From NCBI RefSeq assembly GCF_036812735.1, contig NZ_CP117523.1, forward strand, positions 3,162,001 through 3,226,000: DNA of 64,000 nucleotides. Reading direction: 5' to 3'. A program made the translations under genes and the position numbers. Below the pieces are notes generated by a model, which did not search any database, had not been told where the DNA came from, and was given only the letters and a program-made list of their open reading frames with translations. Shown here one piece after another: positions 15,563 through 24,167 of the stretch. This DNA comes from Terrisporobacter glycolicus ATCC 14880 = DSM 1288 (GTDB lineage: Bacteria > Bacillota > Clostridia > Peptostreptococcales > Peptostreptococcaceae). Position 1 is the stretch's first letter. Each line of letters opens with the position of its first letter.

Positions 15563-16033
15563 TTACCATCGCAAATCTGCTTTAATATGATTTGGAACTA
15601 AAAATAAATTTAATGCTTCTTCTATACTCCTTGTTACTATATCACTATTTATAATTAGCTTACTGCATGTACCTTCTCCTTCAATAACCGCAACAGAAAG
15701 TTTAGCTTCTTTGAACATATCTATATCATTAAAACCATTTCCAATTGCTCCAGTAACATCTCTGCCTAACTTTTTTACTAAATCACCTTTATGCTTTCCT
15801 ACACATCCTGTTGGCACTGTTATTACTTTTAAATTTACTTTTTCACATTCTTCTTTTGCTACTCCATATGTGTCTGCTGTAATAACATATATATTTATTA
15901 TTTTTAACAATTCACTTAGTTGATTTTTAATATTTTCTAAAATTCTTCCATCTACAGCTATGGTTCCATTAAAATCAAAAACTAGATTTTCCAATTCTAA
16001 GCTTTCTCTTCCTGGTATATCAATTTTAATCAT
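15563..16033 (-). CDS. Soluble HAD protein of the COG4087 'soluble P-type ATPase' kind
   Basis: A 156-residue HAD-fold protein. Motif I is DFNGTIA with D20 as nucleophile; the second Asp of ordinary HAD phosphatases is replaced by N22, as in P-type-ATPase-like members that use Thr. Motif II is the TADT stretch and motif III/IV includes GNGFNDIDMFKEA. There is no membrane domain. The ATG at 16033 has GGGGGA. It lies 24 bp after pstB on the same strand, in the position where phoU usually sits. Its substrate is not known; a role in phosphate homeostasis is only suggested by location. Confidence 0.78.
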   Translation of the reverse strand: MIKIDIPGRESLELENLVFDFNGTIAVDGRILENIKNQLSELLKIINIYVITADTYGVAKEECEKVNLKVITVPTGCVGKHKGDLVKKLGRDVTGAIGNGFNDIDMFKEAKLSVAVIEGEGTCSKLIINSDIVTRSIEEALNLFLVPNHIKADLRW

Positions 16034-16057
16034 CACATTCCCCCACAATTTTATATT

Positions 16058-16807
16058 TTACGTTCCCATATATTGAATATATTCCTTACTCAAAGTTTCT
16101 TTTGGAGAATTAAAAAACTCTTTTGACTTGCCTATTTCAATAATTTCTCCATTATCCATAAAAATAATATTATCACCTATTCTTTTGGCTTGAGCTAGAT
16201 TATGTGTAACTATTACTATCGTATATTTATCCTTTAATTCCTTTAACACTTCTTCAATAAACATGGTATTTTTCACATCTAAAGCAGAACATGGCTCATC
16301 TAATAATAATATTTTAGGCTTCACACTTAAACATCTTGCAATTGATAAACGCTGTTTTTGACCACCTGATAATTTTCCCGCAAACATATGAAGGTTATCT
16401 TTTACTTCATCATACAACTTAGTTTGTTTAAGTAATTCTATTTTTCTTTTCTCTATTTCTTTGTTATCATAATTAGTGTGATATTTTAAAGCATATGTAA
16501 GATTTTTTTCTATAGAAAAAGGAAAAATAGTAGGATTTTGAAAAACTAATCCTATTTTGGTTCTTAAACTTTGCAAAGTTATATCATTAAAATTTATTCC
16601 ATCAATAATAATATTTCCTTCTATTTTCCCTCCTTCTTCTTCAATAATTCGATTAAAAGATTTTAATAATGTGGACTTTCCACATCCTGACTGCCCAAGA
16701 ATAACTGTTATTTCTTTTTCTTTTATACTAAAATTAATATTATTTAATATTCTTTTTTTATCAAAAATAACACTTAAATTTTCAACACTTAAAACATTTT
16801 TTTCCAT
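16058..16807 (-). CDS. pstB: Phosphate ABC transporter ATP-binding protein PstB
   Basis: ATPase of the high-affinity phosphate importer, 249 residues. Walker A GQSGCGKST, Q-loop FQNPTIFPFS, signature LSGGQKQRL, Walker B KILLLDEPCSALD and H-loop THNLAQA are all present. The ATG at 16807, with AAGGTG before it, is preferred over an in-frame ATG 18 bases upstream. It overlaps the end of pstA by 19 bases. Cytoplasmic, working with PstA and PstC. Confidence 0.96.
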   Translation of the reverse strand: MEKNVLSVENLSVIFDKKRILNNINFSIKEKEITVILGQSGCGKSTLLKSFNRIIEEEGGKIEGNIIIDGINFNDITLQSLRTKIGLVFQNPTIFPFSIEKNLTYALKYHTNYDNKEIEKRKIELLKQTKLYDEVKDNLHMFAGKLSGGQKQRLSIARCLSVKPKILLLDEPCSALDVKNTMFIEEVLKELKDKYTIVIVTHNLAQAKRIGDNIIFMDNGEIIEIGKSKEFFNSPKETLSKEYIQYMGT

Positions 16808-17634
16808 GATGCACCTTCTCTCCATATTCCTATTAATCTACATAAACCATTTATTATAAGTAACAATCCCATTAATACAAAAGCTGTTCCATAAGCATTT
16901 TCCAAAGATAACCCTTCATTTACTAATATATATAAATGATATGGAAGGGCCATTACAGGTAAATTAATTTCACTTGGCAACCCAGAATATATAACTGCTC
17001 CTGTATACATTATAGGTGCTGTTGCTCCCATAGCATAAGCCATTCCTAAGGTTATACATGTTAATATATTTATCACAATATTAGGAAGAATAATTCTAAA
17101 TAAAGTATATGACTTAGATATTCCAAGGCATAATGAAGCCTTCATTATTTCTTCTCCACTATCCATTAATAGCTTTATTATTCTTATTGATATGAAAGGT
17201 ATTATCATAACAGAAAGTGTTATTGAAGCGCATAATAATCCTCTTTCCATTCCAAACCTACATATTAAAATTGTATAACCAACTAGTCCCAATACAATAG
17301 ATGGTACGCCTGACAATCCATAAAGAAATGACAATATTATATTTTTAAATTTAATAGAAGCACAGTAAAATATTAAATATATAGAAATTGAAATTCCTAA
17401 AAAACCTCCCATTGTTCCTGATAATAATCCCATAAGTAAACTTCCAACAATTGCAGGAAAAATTCCGCCCTCTGTTCCAAGAGGCGATCCTTTTGGATTA
17501 TCAAAAATAAATTCCAAAGATATTACATTAAATCCTTTATATAATATATAGATAAAAATACCCAAAGTAATACTTATAACTAGTATCCCAGATATAAATA
17601 TCCATAACTTCAATAGATAATCTCTTTTTTTCAT
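16789..17634 (-). CDS. pstA: Phosphate ABC transporter permease PstA
   Basis: Permease subunit of 281 residues with six membrane helices. The GGIFPAIVGSLLMG opening and the SLCLGISKSYTLFRIILPN coupling loop are typical of PstA, as is the terminal helix region ending near the pstB start. The ATG lies 3 bp after pstC and uses GGAG within the pstC end. It forms the channel with PstC. Confidence 0.95.
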   Translation of the reverse strand: MKKRDYLLKLWIFISGILVISITLGIFIYILYKGFNVISLEFIFDNPKGSPLGTEGGIFPAIVGSLLMGLLSGTMGGFLGISISIYLIFYCASIKFKNIILSFLYGLSGVPSIVLGLVGYTILICRFGMERGLLCASITLSVMIIPFISIRIIKLLMDSGEEIMKASLCLGISKSYTLFRIILPNIVINILTCITLGMAYAMGATAPIMYTGAVIYSGLPSEINLPVMALPYHLYILVNEGLSLENAYGTAFVLMGLLLIINGLCRLIGIWREGASWKKMF

Positions 17635-17637
17635 AAT

Positions 17638-18504
17638 TTACTCCATTCTGCTCTTAATTTTTAAATATTTTGCTAAAGCAAAAATTATTATAAGTAAAAA
17701 TATTAAAACCACATTAGCTCCATATAAGGCAGATGCATGTAAACTACCATACTGAACTGTTCCCATTTCTAATGCTATCAATGAAGGTATAGTCTCTCCT
17801 CTAGAGAATAATCTAGGCATTATTGGAGAATTCCCCATTACCATCATTACAGCCATAGTTTCTCCCATAGCTCTCCCAAATGACATCATTATAGCTGAAT
17901 AAATGCTGTTTTTTATTGATGGAAGTATAACTTTTTTTATAGTATATTCTTTAGATACTCCCAAAGATAAAGACTCTATTTCAAATTTATTTTTAGCTTC
18001 ATCTATGGATTCGCTACAATTTGATATTATATATGGTAATAACATAATAGCTAACAATATTCCTGCTGCTAATACACATTCTCCTGATGTCATATTAAAA
18101 AATATTTCAAAAGATTTTACTATTATTACTAGACCAATAAAACCAAATATGACAGATGGAATACCTGCCAATAAATCTATACATGCTAATATAGTCTTTG
18201 AAATACTTTTTTTGCTATAAAAACTCAAGAAAATAGCACATCCTAGTCCTATTGGAAGAGCTATACATACGGCTAAAAATGAAACATATAGTGTTGCTAA
18301 AATCATAGGCAACAAAGAATAGCTTGCTTCTGATTTTAAAGGATTCCATCCTCCCGAAATAATAAATCCATTAATACCTATTTCTTTAAAAAAAGGAATG
18401 CTTTCTATTATTACACATGTAAATAAAGATATTACTATTAATAAAAACAAAATCACCGTTAAAAACAAAATATATTTAATAAAACTGTCTTTTATATACT
18501 TCAA
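17638..18504 (-). CDS. pstC: Phosphate ABC transporter permease PstC
   Basis: Permease of 288 residues with six helices. The GWNPLKSEASYSLLPMILATLYVSFLAVCIALPIG stretch, the SLSLGVSKEYTIKKVILPS coupling loop, and GRAMGETMAVMMVMGNSP are diagnostic of PstC. The start is TTG with AAGGTG five bases upstream. It lies 108 bp after pstS, with a hairpin in the gap, and is followed immediately by pstA. Confidence 0.95.
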   Translation of the reverse strand: MKYIKDSFIKYILFLTVILFLLIVISLFTCVIIESIPFFKEIGINGFIISGGWNPLKSEASYSLLPMILATLYVSFLAVCIALPIGLGCAIFLSFYSKKSISKTILACIDLLAGIPSVIFGFIGLVIIVKSFEIFFNMTSGECVLAAGILLAIMLLPYIISNCSESIDEAKNKFEIESLSLGVSKEYTIKKVILPSIKNSIYSAIMMSFGRAMGETMAVMMVMGNSPIMPRLFSRGETIPSLIALEMGTVQYGSLHASALYGANVVLIFLLIIIFALAKYLKIKSRME

Positions 18505-18557
18505 TAAATCACCTTCTTAATTATTTATTGTTAATTTAATTGTAATAAATTTTAACT

Positions 18558-18594
18558 AAAAAAGAGCTTAAATACAAAATAATAAGCTCTTTTT
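18558..18594 (-). terminator. Hairpin between pstS and pstC (partial terminator)
   Basis: Stem AAAAAGAGCTTA / TAAGCTCTTTTT (18558-18570 / 18583-18594, one base looped) with a T tract on the minus strand. Its place between pstS and pstC fits partial termination, which gives more binding protein than permease. Confidence 0.65.
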
Positions 18595-18612
18595 AGAAAA
18601 TATTTATATTTT

Positions 18613-19512
18613 TTATTTATTCATTGGGATAAATCCTAATTCTTCTACAATAGCTTGTCCTTCTGTCCCTAAAACATAGTCTATAAATGCTTGTTGTTCT
18701 GCAGTTGGCTCTCCACTACCTAATATTAATAAAGGTCTTTGTATTTTGTAATCACCACTTAATATATTTTTTGCATTAGCTTCTGCACCGTCAACTTTTA
18801 ATTTAGATATTTTACCTTCGTTTTGATTTGCCACACCATATGAAGCATATCCTATAGCATATTCATTTTCTATTACTTTAGATACTAAAGCACCCATAGA
18901 AGCGGCTTGTATAGCATCAGATTTTACTTCTGTATCCCCCATTATAGCTTTTTGGAATACCTCATGAGCTCCTCCACCGATATCTCTAGTTACCACAACT
19001 ATTTCTTTATCTGGTAAAGATGAATCTACATCTTTCCAAGTTTTATACTCTCCAGAGAATATTTTTGCTATCTCTTCTGATGTTAAATTATCTTTTACTT
19101 TTAATATAGGATTTTTAGGATTAACAGCTATTGTTAATGCGTCTATACCTACTTGATATTCTTTTTCATTTTCTATTTTTTCTTTTTCTTCGTCTTTTAC
19201 TTTTCTTGCAACCATACCAAAGTTTGCTGTTTTATCAATTACAGCTTGTACACCTTGACCTGAACCACCTGCTGATACATATATTTCTATATTATCTTCT
19301 GAAAAGTCTTTATTTACCTTGTTCCAAGTTCCATAAGACTCAATAAACTCTAATGATATTTTTGACATAACTGGAGCTAAAGTTGATGAACCTATAAACA
19401 TTATTTGTGATTTATCCTTTGACTTACTTTTATCTTCTCCACCACTACTACAAGCAACTAATGATAGCATAATAGCCATAGACATAAATATAGCCCAAAA
19501 TTTCTTTTTCAT
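18613..19512 (-). CDS. pstS: Phosphate-binding lipoprotein PstS
   Basis: Extracytoplasmic phosphate receptor, 299 residues. The signal sequence ends in lipobox LVAC with C21, followed by a Ser/Gly/Lys linker. The mature protein has the GSSTLAPVMS phosphate loop, SAGGSGQGVQAVI and TRDIGGGAHEVF segments typical of PstS. First gene of pstSCAB. A 19-bp palindrome lies 85 bp upstream. Phosphate-starvation control is expected from the family, but I could not identify a convincing Pho box by eye. Confidence 0.95.
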   Translation of the reverse strand: MKKKFWAIFMSMAIMLSLVACSSGGEDKSKSKDKSQIMFIGSSTLAPVMSKISLEFIESYGTWNKVNKDFSEDNIEIYVSAGGSGQGVQAVIDKTANFGMVARKVKDEEKEKIENEKEYQVGIDALTIAVNPKNPILKVKDNLTSEEIAKIFSGEYKTWKDVDSSLPDKEIVVVTRDIGGGAHEVFQKAIMGDTEVKSDAIQAASMGALVSKVIENEYAIGYASYGVANQNEGKISKLKVDGAEANAKNILSGDYKIQRPLLILGSGEPTAEQQAFIDYVLGTEGQAIVEELGFIPMNK

Positions 19513-19597
19513 TTCTAATCCCCCCTATTTCGTTAAGTTTCTCCAAATTCATTTTATCACAAGTTTTATGGAAATATTTGTAATAAAAATCTTTTGT

Positions 19598-19616
19598 GTA
19601 TTGAAATATTCAATAC
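19598..19616. promoter_or_regulatory. 19-bp palindrome upstream of pstS
   Basis: GTATTGAA-ATA-TTCAATAC, with 8-bp perfect arms, 85 bp before the pstS start codon. Operator-like; the binding protein is unknown. No good -35 element accompanies it, which is common in activator-dependent pst promoters. Confidence 0.4.
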
Positions 19617-19755
19617 TTTTCATATTTTTATAGTTTTTATCTATAAATACATTTTTTCTTTTCCCTAATATTTATGTGGATATTCTAAACTCAGAATACT
19701 ATATTATGACAAATATATAAAATAACATACAAGCAAGATTGAGGATATCTATATT

Positions 19756-20226
19756 ATGAATATAAGTAAAAGAATATAAAAAGCACTAAATGACAACGGG
19801 AAAGATCATGATGATCTAAAAAAATTAACTGAAACTGTTCTTAAATACGGAAATGGTAATGACTACGTGAACCCAATAACTTTAGAAATATCAAATTGCA
19901 TTCCAACAGGTAGAGTAATCGGAACTACTCCAGATGGTAGAAAAGCTGGTGCCCCCCTTAAAGAAGGTGTTTCTCCTTATGCTGGAACTGGCACAGATAC
20001 TCCTCTTGCTGCAATTAAGTCAGCTGCCAAAATGAATCCTGGTTTACACTCTGGCGATACGCTACTTAACTTAATATTAAATCATAATTTAGTTTCTACA
20101 CCTAGAGTATCAAATGAAATTTTGTATTTATTGGTTAGAGTTGCTGGATATTCTACTCAATTTGTTAACTTTTCAAGGGAAATACAAGATACAATTATAG
20201 CTAGAAATACTCACTGTGAGTTTTAA
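19756..20226 (+). pseudogene. Remnant of a glycyl-radical enzyme (PFL-like), C-terminal part
   Basis: A single frame of 157 codons with a TAA at codon 8. It carries late blocks of the family: KYGNGNDYV, ISNCIPTGRVIGTTPDGRKAGAPLKEGVSP and finally LLVRVAGYST..FVNFSREIQDTIIAR, the glycyl-radical motif. Intact enzymes are about 800 residues; the N-terminal three-quarters, including the active-site Cys, is absent. The segment expected between TLLNLILNHN and LLVRVAGYS (about 60 residues) is also missing, so there is an internal deletion as well. The original substrate (diol, choline, hydroxyproline or other) cannot be told. Not functional. Confidence 0.85.
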
Positions 20227-20237
20227 TTGGTGATAAA

Positions 20238-20807
20238 ATGACTACTATTGAAAAAGACTTGATTTTCTTTTTAAATTCAAATTATGCAATAACATTTTCT
20301 GGATGTGAACCTACTTATCAACTTGAATTTTTGAGGAAGTTAGTTTATCATTTTTATAGTAAAGGAATTATACTGCCATAGAAACTTGCAGAGTTTTAAC
20401 TTAAAAAAATACGAAGATATTTTTCAAAAGCTAGATCATATCTTTGTTGATATAAAAAATATGGATAGCAATAATCATAAAGAATACACAAGTTTTGGCA
20501 ATGAATTAATCCTTGAAAATATAATAAAAATGGCTAAAATAAACAAAAGTATGGTTATAAGAATTCCTGTTATTCCAGGATTTAATGATGATATTGAAAA
20601 TATTACTTCCACATCTCAGTTTGTAAAGAAAAATATTAAATCACTTAGAATAGAACTTCCTCCTTATCATATGTTTGCATATATAAATATAAAAACTTAG
20701 GTTTAGATGATTATATTTATAAATATGAAATTCCAAAGGATAAAACTATAAAAAAGTTAAAAGAAGTGGTTAGGAGCTATGATGTTGAAGTTATGAAATA
20801 CAAATAG
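20238..20807 (+). pseudogene. Remnant of a glycyl-radical-enzyme activase (radical SAM)
   Basis: Pieces of a PflA-type activase spread over broken frames: DLIFFLNSNYAITFSGCEPTYQ, matching the 'FFKNSGGGVTFSGGEPT' block; then after a stop and shift, KYEDIFQKLDHIFVDIKNMD, RIPVIPGFNDDIENI and LPPYHMFAY; then after another frameshift, YKNLGLDDYIYKYEIP to a stop at 20807. The N-terminal region with the CxxxCxxC iron-sulphur motif is gone, and the usual GGEP reads GCEP. It follows the broken glycyl-radical gene by 11 bp, as the intact pair would. Confidence 0.85.
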
Positions 20808-20833
20808 CCATAATAAGTTATGGAGATGAATTT

Positions 20834-21385
20834 ATGATGACACAAATCCCAAAAGTTGGACAAAATTTAAGAAAAATACGAAATGATTTAGGACTAAGCT
20901 TAGATGAAACTTCTAAATTAACTGGTGTTAGTAAACCCATGTTAGGTCAAATTGAAAGAGGTGAATCTAGTCCTACTATCTCTACTTTATGGAAGATTTC
21001 TTCTGGCCTTAAAGTTAACTTTACTTCTCTTTTAGACGATAACTCTGGCGAATTAGTTCTTGTAAAAAAAGAAGATGTTGAAGTAGTTCAAGAAGAAAAT
21101 ACTCATATGAGGCTATTTCCTATATTCCCCTTTGATTCCAAAAGTGGAATGGATGTATTTATTATAGAATTAGATGAAGACTGTAAACATATATCTGCAA
21201 CGCACAAAAATGTATTGGAAGAAATAGTCATGGTTACAGAGGGTTCCTTAGAACTTACTATTGAAGACAAAACTTTTATATTAGAAAAAGATCATTCATT
21301 AAAGTTTGATGGTAGCTTAAATCACTCTTATAAAAATTATGGTAATAAAAAAACAGTTTTTTATAATATAGAAATTTACAAATAA
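20834..21385 (+). CDS. XRE-family regulator with C-terminal cupin
   Basis: A 183-residue regulator: HTH_3 at about 10-65 (LRKIRNDLGLSLDETSKLTGVSKPMLGQIERGESSPTISTLWKI read in sections), then a cupin sensor at about 105-180 with a DEDCKHISATHKNVLEE and GSLELTIEDKTF pattern. GGAG lies eight bases before the ATG. Such proteins often sense small metabolites or polyamines. It follows the decayed activase by 26 bp and could once have regulated that pathway, but it is itself intact and has its own terminator. Confidence 0.9.
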   Translation: MMTQIPKVGQNLRKIRNDLGLSLDETSKLTGVSKPMLGQIERGESSPTISTLWKISSGLKVNFTSLLDDNSGELVLVKKEDVEVVQEENTHMRLFPIFPFDSKSGMDVFIIELDEDCKHISATHKNVLEEIVMVTEGSLELTIEDKTFILEKDHSLKFDGSLNHSYKNYGNKKTVFYNIEIYK

Positions 21386-21391
21386 TATTTT

Positions 21392-21422
21392 GGAGTAACA
21401 ATTTAAACTGTTACTCCTTTTT
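21392..21422 (+). terminator. Terminator after XRE-cupin gene
   Basis: A 9-bp stem GGAGTAACA / TGTTACTCC (21392-21400 / 21409-21417), then five T. Confidence 0.8.
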
Positions 21423-21585
21423 ATATCTTAAAAATTAAACTATTATTTTATAATTATATTTAAATTATTATCAATTATTTAATGTCAGAATTATTTATAT
21501 ATATTTTCAATTTTTCAAATGCATATCTTTGTTCATTTATGAAAATAATAAAATTGTTACATAAATAAACAAAGGAGTGTAATGA

Positions 21586-22131
21586 ATGAAAAAATTTATT
21601 TGTACTGTTTGTGGATATATACATGAAGGAGATGCTCCTCCTGAAATTTGCCCAATTTGTAAAGTTGGAGCAGACAAGTTCATAGAAGCAAAAGAAGAAA
21701 TGGTATGGGCAGACGAGCATAGAATAGGTATTGCAAAAGATATAGACCCTGAAATAATTGAGGGTTTAAGAGCTAATTTCATGGGTGAATGTACAGAGGT
21801 TGGAATGTACATTGCTATGAGTAGACAAGCTGATAGAGAAGGCTATCCTGAAGTTGCAGAAGCTTATAAAAGAATAGCTTGGGAAGAGGCTGAGCATGCT
21901 TCTAAATTTGCTGAAATTTTAGGCGAAGTTGTTTACCCTAGCACTAAACAAAATCTATCTGCTCGAGTTGAAGCTGAGTTTGGTGCTTGTTCAGGCAAGA
22001 AAGAATTAGCTACGGCTGCTAAAAAGGCTAATCTAGATGCTATTCATGACACTGTTCATGAAATGTGTAAAGACGAAGCTCGACATGGTAGAGCTTTTAA
22101 AGGTTTATTAGATAGATATTTTTCTAAATAG
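21586..22131 (+). CDS. Reverse rubrerythrin (rubredoxin domain first)
   Basis: Non-heme diiron peroxidase of anaerobes, 181 residues. The rubredoxin-like Fe(Cys)4 domain is N-terminal (C6, C9, C22, C25; CTVCGY and CPICK), and the ferritin-like diiron domain follows (about 50-181) with [17 protein letters not shown] and DEARHGRAF helices supplying Glu and His ligands. This reversed order defines the reverse rubrerythrins, which reduce hydrogen peroxide in clostridia. An AAAGGAGTG site precedes the ATG. It is followed 10 bp later by a DUF1540 gene. Control by PerR is usual for the family; no clear PerR box could be verified. Confidence 0.93.
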   Translation: MKKFICTVCGYIHEGDAPPEICPICKVGADKFIEAKEEMVWADEHRIGIAKDIDPEIIEGLRANFMGECTEVGMYIAMSRQADREGYPEVAEAYKRIAWEEAEHASKFAEILGEVVYPSTKQNLSARVEAEFGACSGKKELATAAKKANLDAIHDTVHEMCKDEARHGRAFKGLLDRYFSK

Positions 22132-22141
22132 GAGGTTTGAA

Positions 22142-22459
22142 ATGGCGAAAATTAATTGCAATGTAACTAATTGTTCTCATAATAAATCTAGTGTTTGTTA
22201 TTCAAATATAGTTAATATTAAGGGTGGTAAAGCAAAAGATTCATGTAATACATGTTGTGGAAACTTCCTTGATGAAAGAGATTACTCTACTTTAACTAAT
22301 AATACAAATTCTTGTGGTGAATGTGATGCCTTAGTTTGTACAGTTCAAACTTGTGTATACAATAGAAACCTAGCTTGCACTGCTGAAGCTATTAATGTAG
22401 ATGGATCAAACGTTAATATTTATACTGAAACAAATTGTTCTACATTTAAACATGCATAA
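22142..22459 (+). CDS. DUF1540 Cys-rich protein
   Basis: A 105-residue protein of two repeats, each with four or more cysteines: INCNVTNCSHNKSSVCYSNI..SCNTCC..F and LVCTVQTCVYNRNLACTAEAI..NCSTF. The pattern C-x4-C-x8-C is that of DUF1540, a small family common in clostridia and probably metal binding. GGAGG lies just before the ATG, 10 bp after the reverse rubrerythrin, so both are co-transcribed and may share a redox or metal role. A bidirectional terminator follows. Confidence 0.85.
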   Translation: MAKINCNVTNCSHNKSSVCYSNIVNIKGGKAKDSCNTCCGNFLDERDYSTLTNNTNSCGECDALVCTVQTCVYNRNLACTAEAINVDGSNVNIYTETNCSTFKHA

Positions 22460-22483
22460 ATTATTTTGTAAAATTATATAAAT

Positions 22484-22517
22484 AAAAAGTAGATAGTATA
22501 AACACTATCTACTTTTT
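22484..22517. terminator. Bidirectional terminator between DUF1540 and MarR genes
   Basis: A 14-bp perfect stem AAAAAGTAGATAGT / ACTATCTACTTTTT (22484-22497 / 22504-22517), with A/T tails on both sides. Confidence 0.85.
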
Positions 22518-22534
22518 ATTATATTACTTAAAAT

Positions 22535-22954
22535 TTAAATATTACTACAAAGCTTATTTAGTAAATTGATTAAAGTATTTGATTCTTCTTTATTAAAATT
22601 TTTTATTACTTTTTCATACCATTTTTCTTGATATTCATTAATTAATTTAAGAATTGATATACCCTCATCTGTAAGACATAGGTCAAAAAATCTATTGTCA
22701 TTTAATCTCTTAATTTTTACCACATAATTCAAGTATTCTAGCTTTTTTATATTTCTAGTAATAATAGCATTATCCACATTCAGCGACAGTGCTATATCTT
22801 TTAAATTGCAACTTTTATTATTTTCTATTATCATCATACAGCGCCACATATTAAAAGTTAATCCATATTCACATAATTTTGATTCTGAATGTTTAATAAA
22901 ATCTCTATTTAAATCTGATAAGTATTTCCCTAGTATTCTATACGTCAAATACAT
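22535..22954 (-). CDS. MarR-family regulator (second)
   Basis: A 139-residue MarR protein with the winged helix at about 45-110 (CNLKDIALSLNVDNAIITRNIKKLEYLN; wing with RLNDNRFFDLCLT). The ATG at 22954 touches its AGAGGA site, whereas the TTG two codons later (22948) has ideal spacing, so the real start may be that TTG. It lies 15 bp downstream of the 22970-23530 gene and is probably co-transcribed. The operon promoter carries two TTGA-N5-TCAA dyads, the likely autoregulatory sites. Confidence 0.88.
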   Translation of the reverse strand: MYLTYRILGKYLSDLNRDFIKHSESKLCEYGLTFNMWRCMMIIENNKSCNLKDIALSLNVDNAIITRNIKKLEYLNYVVKIKRLNDNRFFDLCLTDEGISILKLINEYQEKWYEKVIKNFNKEESNTLINLLNKLCSNI

Positions 22955-22969
22955 TCCTCTTTTCTTATT

Positions 22970-23530
22970 TTAATTTATTTTTTCATAAATTATAGGATCA
23001 ATGAAACCAAAAGTTATGTTCCCATTTTTTCTAAATACTTCACTCACATACATTTTATTATTTTCAATTTTTTCTTGTAAAGTAAATTCCATTTCTTCAG
23101 TAAAATTACTTATGCTTTTACCTTCATAAGATCCATTATTTTCTGTATATATCATAGGATTAAATTTCAATGAAATTTTAAGTTCTTTATAATCCATAAT
23201 TAAATTTTTATTATCATTTCTAAAATCTGCTTTAGTAATACCATTTGGAATATCATATGAAGTTAAAACTATGTTATTATTTTCATTTAATGTAAATAAA
23301 AATAAATGAGGGAGAATATTCTTATGGTTACCTTGCTCATAATAGCTTTCTTCTATAACAAAATAGCCCTTAAAATCATTTGGTAAATTGATTATTTTGT
23401 TATTACAAATTCCATTAATATGTTTTGCCTTAGGATGTTTTTGTTGCCCTAATTTAATTTCTTCATTTATTTGATTTTCATTACTAAATACTCCACATAA
23501 TTCTTTTATAAATACATCTAGTTTATTCAT
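22970..23530 (-). CDS. Uncharacterised protein co-transcribed with MarR
   Basis: A 186-residue protein starting MNKLDVFIKELCGVFSNENQ, taken from the ATG at 23530, which has AAAGGGAG upstream; the longer frame has none. No signal peptide or membrane helix. The content is mostly beta-strand, with notable GYFVIEESYYEQ and FRKNGNITFGFIDP stretches. The 'L.G.FSN..Q' opening and strand-rich body loosely recall the CpcT/CpeT fold, but I cannot support that. As first gene of a MarR-controlled operon it is the probable effector of that regulator, perhaps a ligand-binding or detoxifying protein. Confidence 0.7.
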   Translation of the reverse strand: MNKLDVFIKELCGVFSNENQINEEIKLGQQKHPKAKHINGICNNKIINLPNDFKGYFVIEESYYEQGNHKNILPHLFLFTLNENNNIVLTSYDIPNGITKADFRNDNKNLIMDYKELKISLKFNPMIYTENNGSYEGKSISNFTEEMEFTLQEKIENNKMYVSEVFRKNGNITFGFIDPIIYEKIN

Positions 23531-23550
23531 AAAATCACTCCCTTTAATAT

Positions 23551-23591
23551 TTGATACTATCAAGTATATCTATATTATTTGACATAGTCAA
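23551..23591 (-). promoter_or_regulatory. Promoter with two MarR-type dyads
   Basis: Minus-strand TTGACT (23586-23591) and TATACT (23563-23568) with a 17-bp spacer. Dyad TTGACATAGTCAA (23579-23591) covers the -35 and dyad TTGATACTATCAA (23551-23563) covers the start region. Both are TTGA-N5-TCAA, close kin of the sites at 5312-5354. Confidence 0.7.
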
Positions 23592-23617
23592 GTATTAAAC
23601 GTTTAAATTATTAATTT

Positions 23618-24025
23618 CTATTTTATATCTGTATCTCTTATTTCTATTTCTGTTCCCTCTGGAGCTTTTATTTTAAATAAGCTTTCACCTTCTACTTTAT
23701 ACACTACTTTTCCATTTTTAACTTTAAAATCTGCATATCCTAAATTTTTTATTCTATCATATTCTTCTTCAACATTTTCTACTATAAATCCCATATGCAC
23801 TGGTCCTGCATTTAAATTACTCCATTTGTTGAAACTATCATTACTTTTAGGTGTTTGTAATTCTATCATAAAATTTTGTAATTTTAGCCATGTGTTATAA
23901 TCTCTTCCATGAAAATTCTTTGTTTCATTTATTACTTTAAAACCTAAAATATTTTTATAAAAGTTTAATGACTCTTTGTAGTTTTCTGTTTGAATACAAA
24001 TATGATGTATCATCTTTATGCTCAT
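23618..24025 (-). CDS. VOC/glyoxalase-family protein
   Basis: A 135-residue single-domain vicinal-oxygen-chelate protein starting MSIKMIHHICIQTENYKESL, with GAGGAG before the ATG. The family pattern is present: H at position 7-8 of the first strand, FYKNILGFKV, IELQTPK, HMGFIVENVEEEYDRI and the final GTEIEIRD with a metal-ligand Glu. Possible roles are lactoylglutathione lyase-like, epimerase or antibiotic-binding. Neighbours give no hint. It stands alone on the minus strand. Confidence 0.82.
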   Translation of the reverse strand: MSIKMIHHICIQTENYKESLNFYKNILGFKVINETKNFHGRDYNTWLKLQNFMIELQTPKSNDSFNKWSNLNAGPVHMGFIVENVEEEYDRIKNLGYADFKVKNGKVVYKVEGESLFKIKAPEGTEIEIRDTDIK

Positions 24026-24167
24026 AATCTTCTCCTCTTTCATTTAATATATTTTGAAATATTATATATTTATTTTACACGATTATAAAAAATATAGTAA
24101 CCAATATCATCCCTTGCCATAAAATGTAATACAAATATTTAATAATCATGTATTGGAGGTTAACGCA

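Noticed and set aside
21421-21500. Possible PerR box upstream of the reverse rubrerythrin
   Set aside because: Only loose TTATAAT..TTAT similarity in very AT-rich DNA; cannot be separated from chance.
21475-21812. Two minus-strand ORFs at the reverse rubrerythrin start
   Set aside because: Antisense to the rubredoxin domain, no ribosome site, no domain match.
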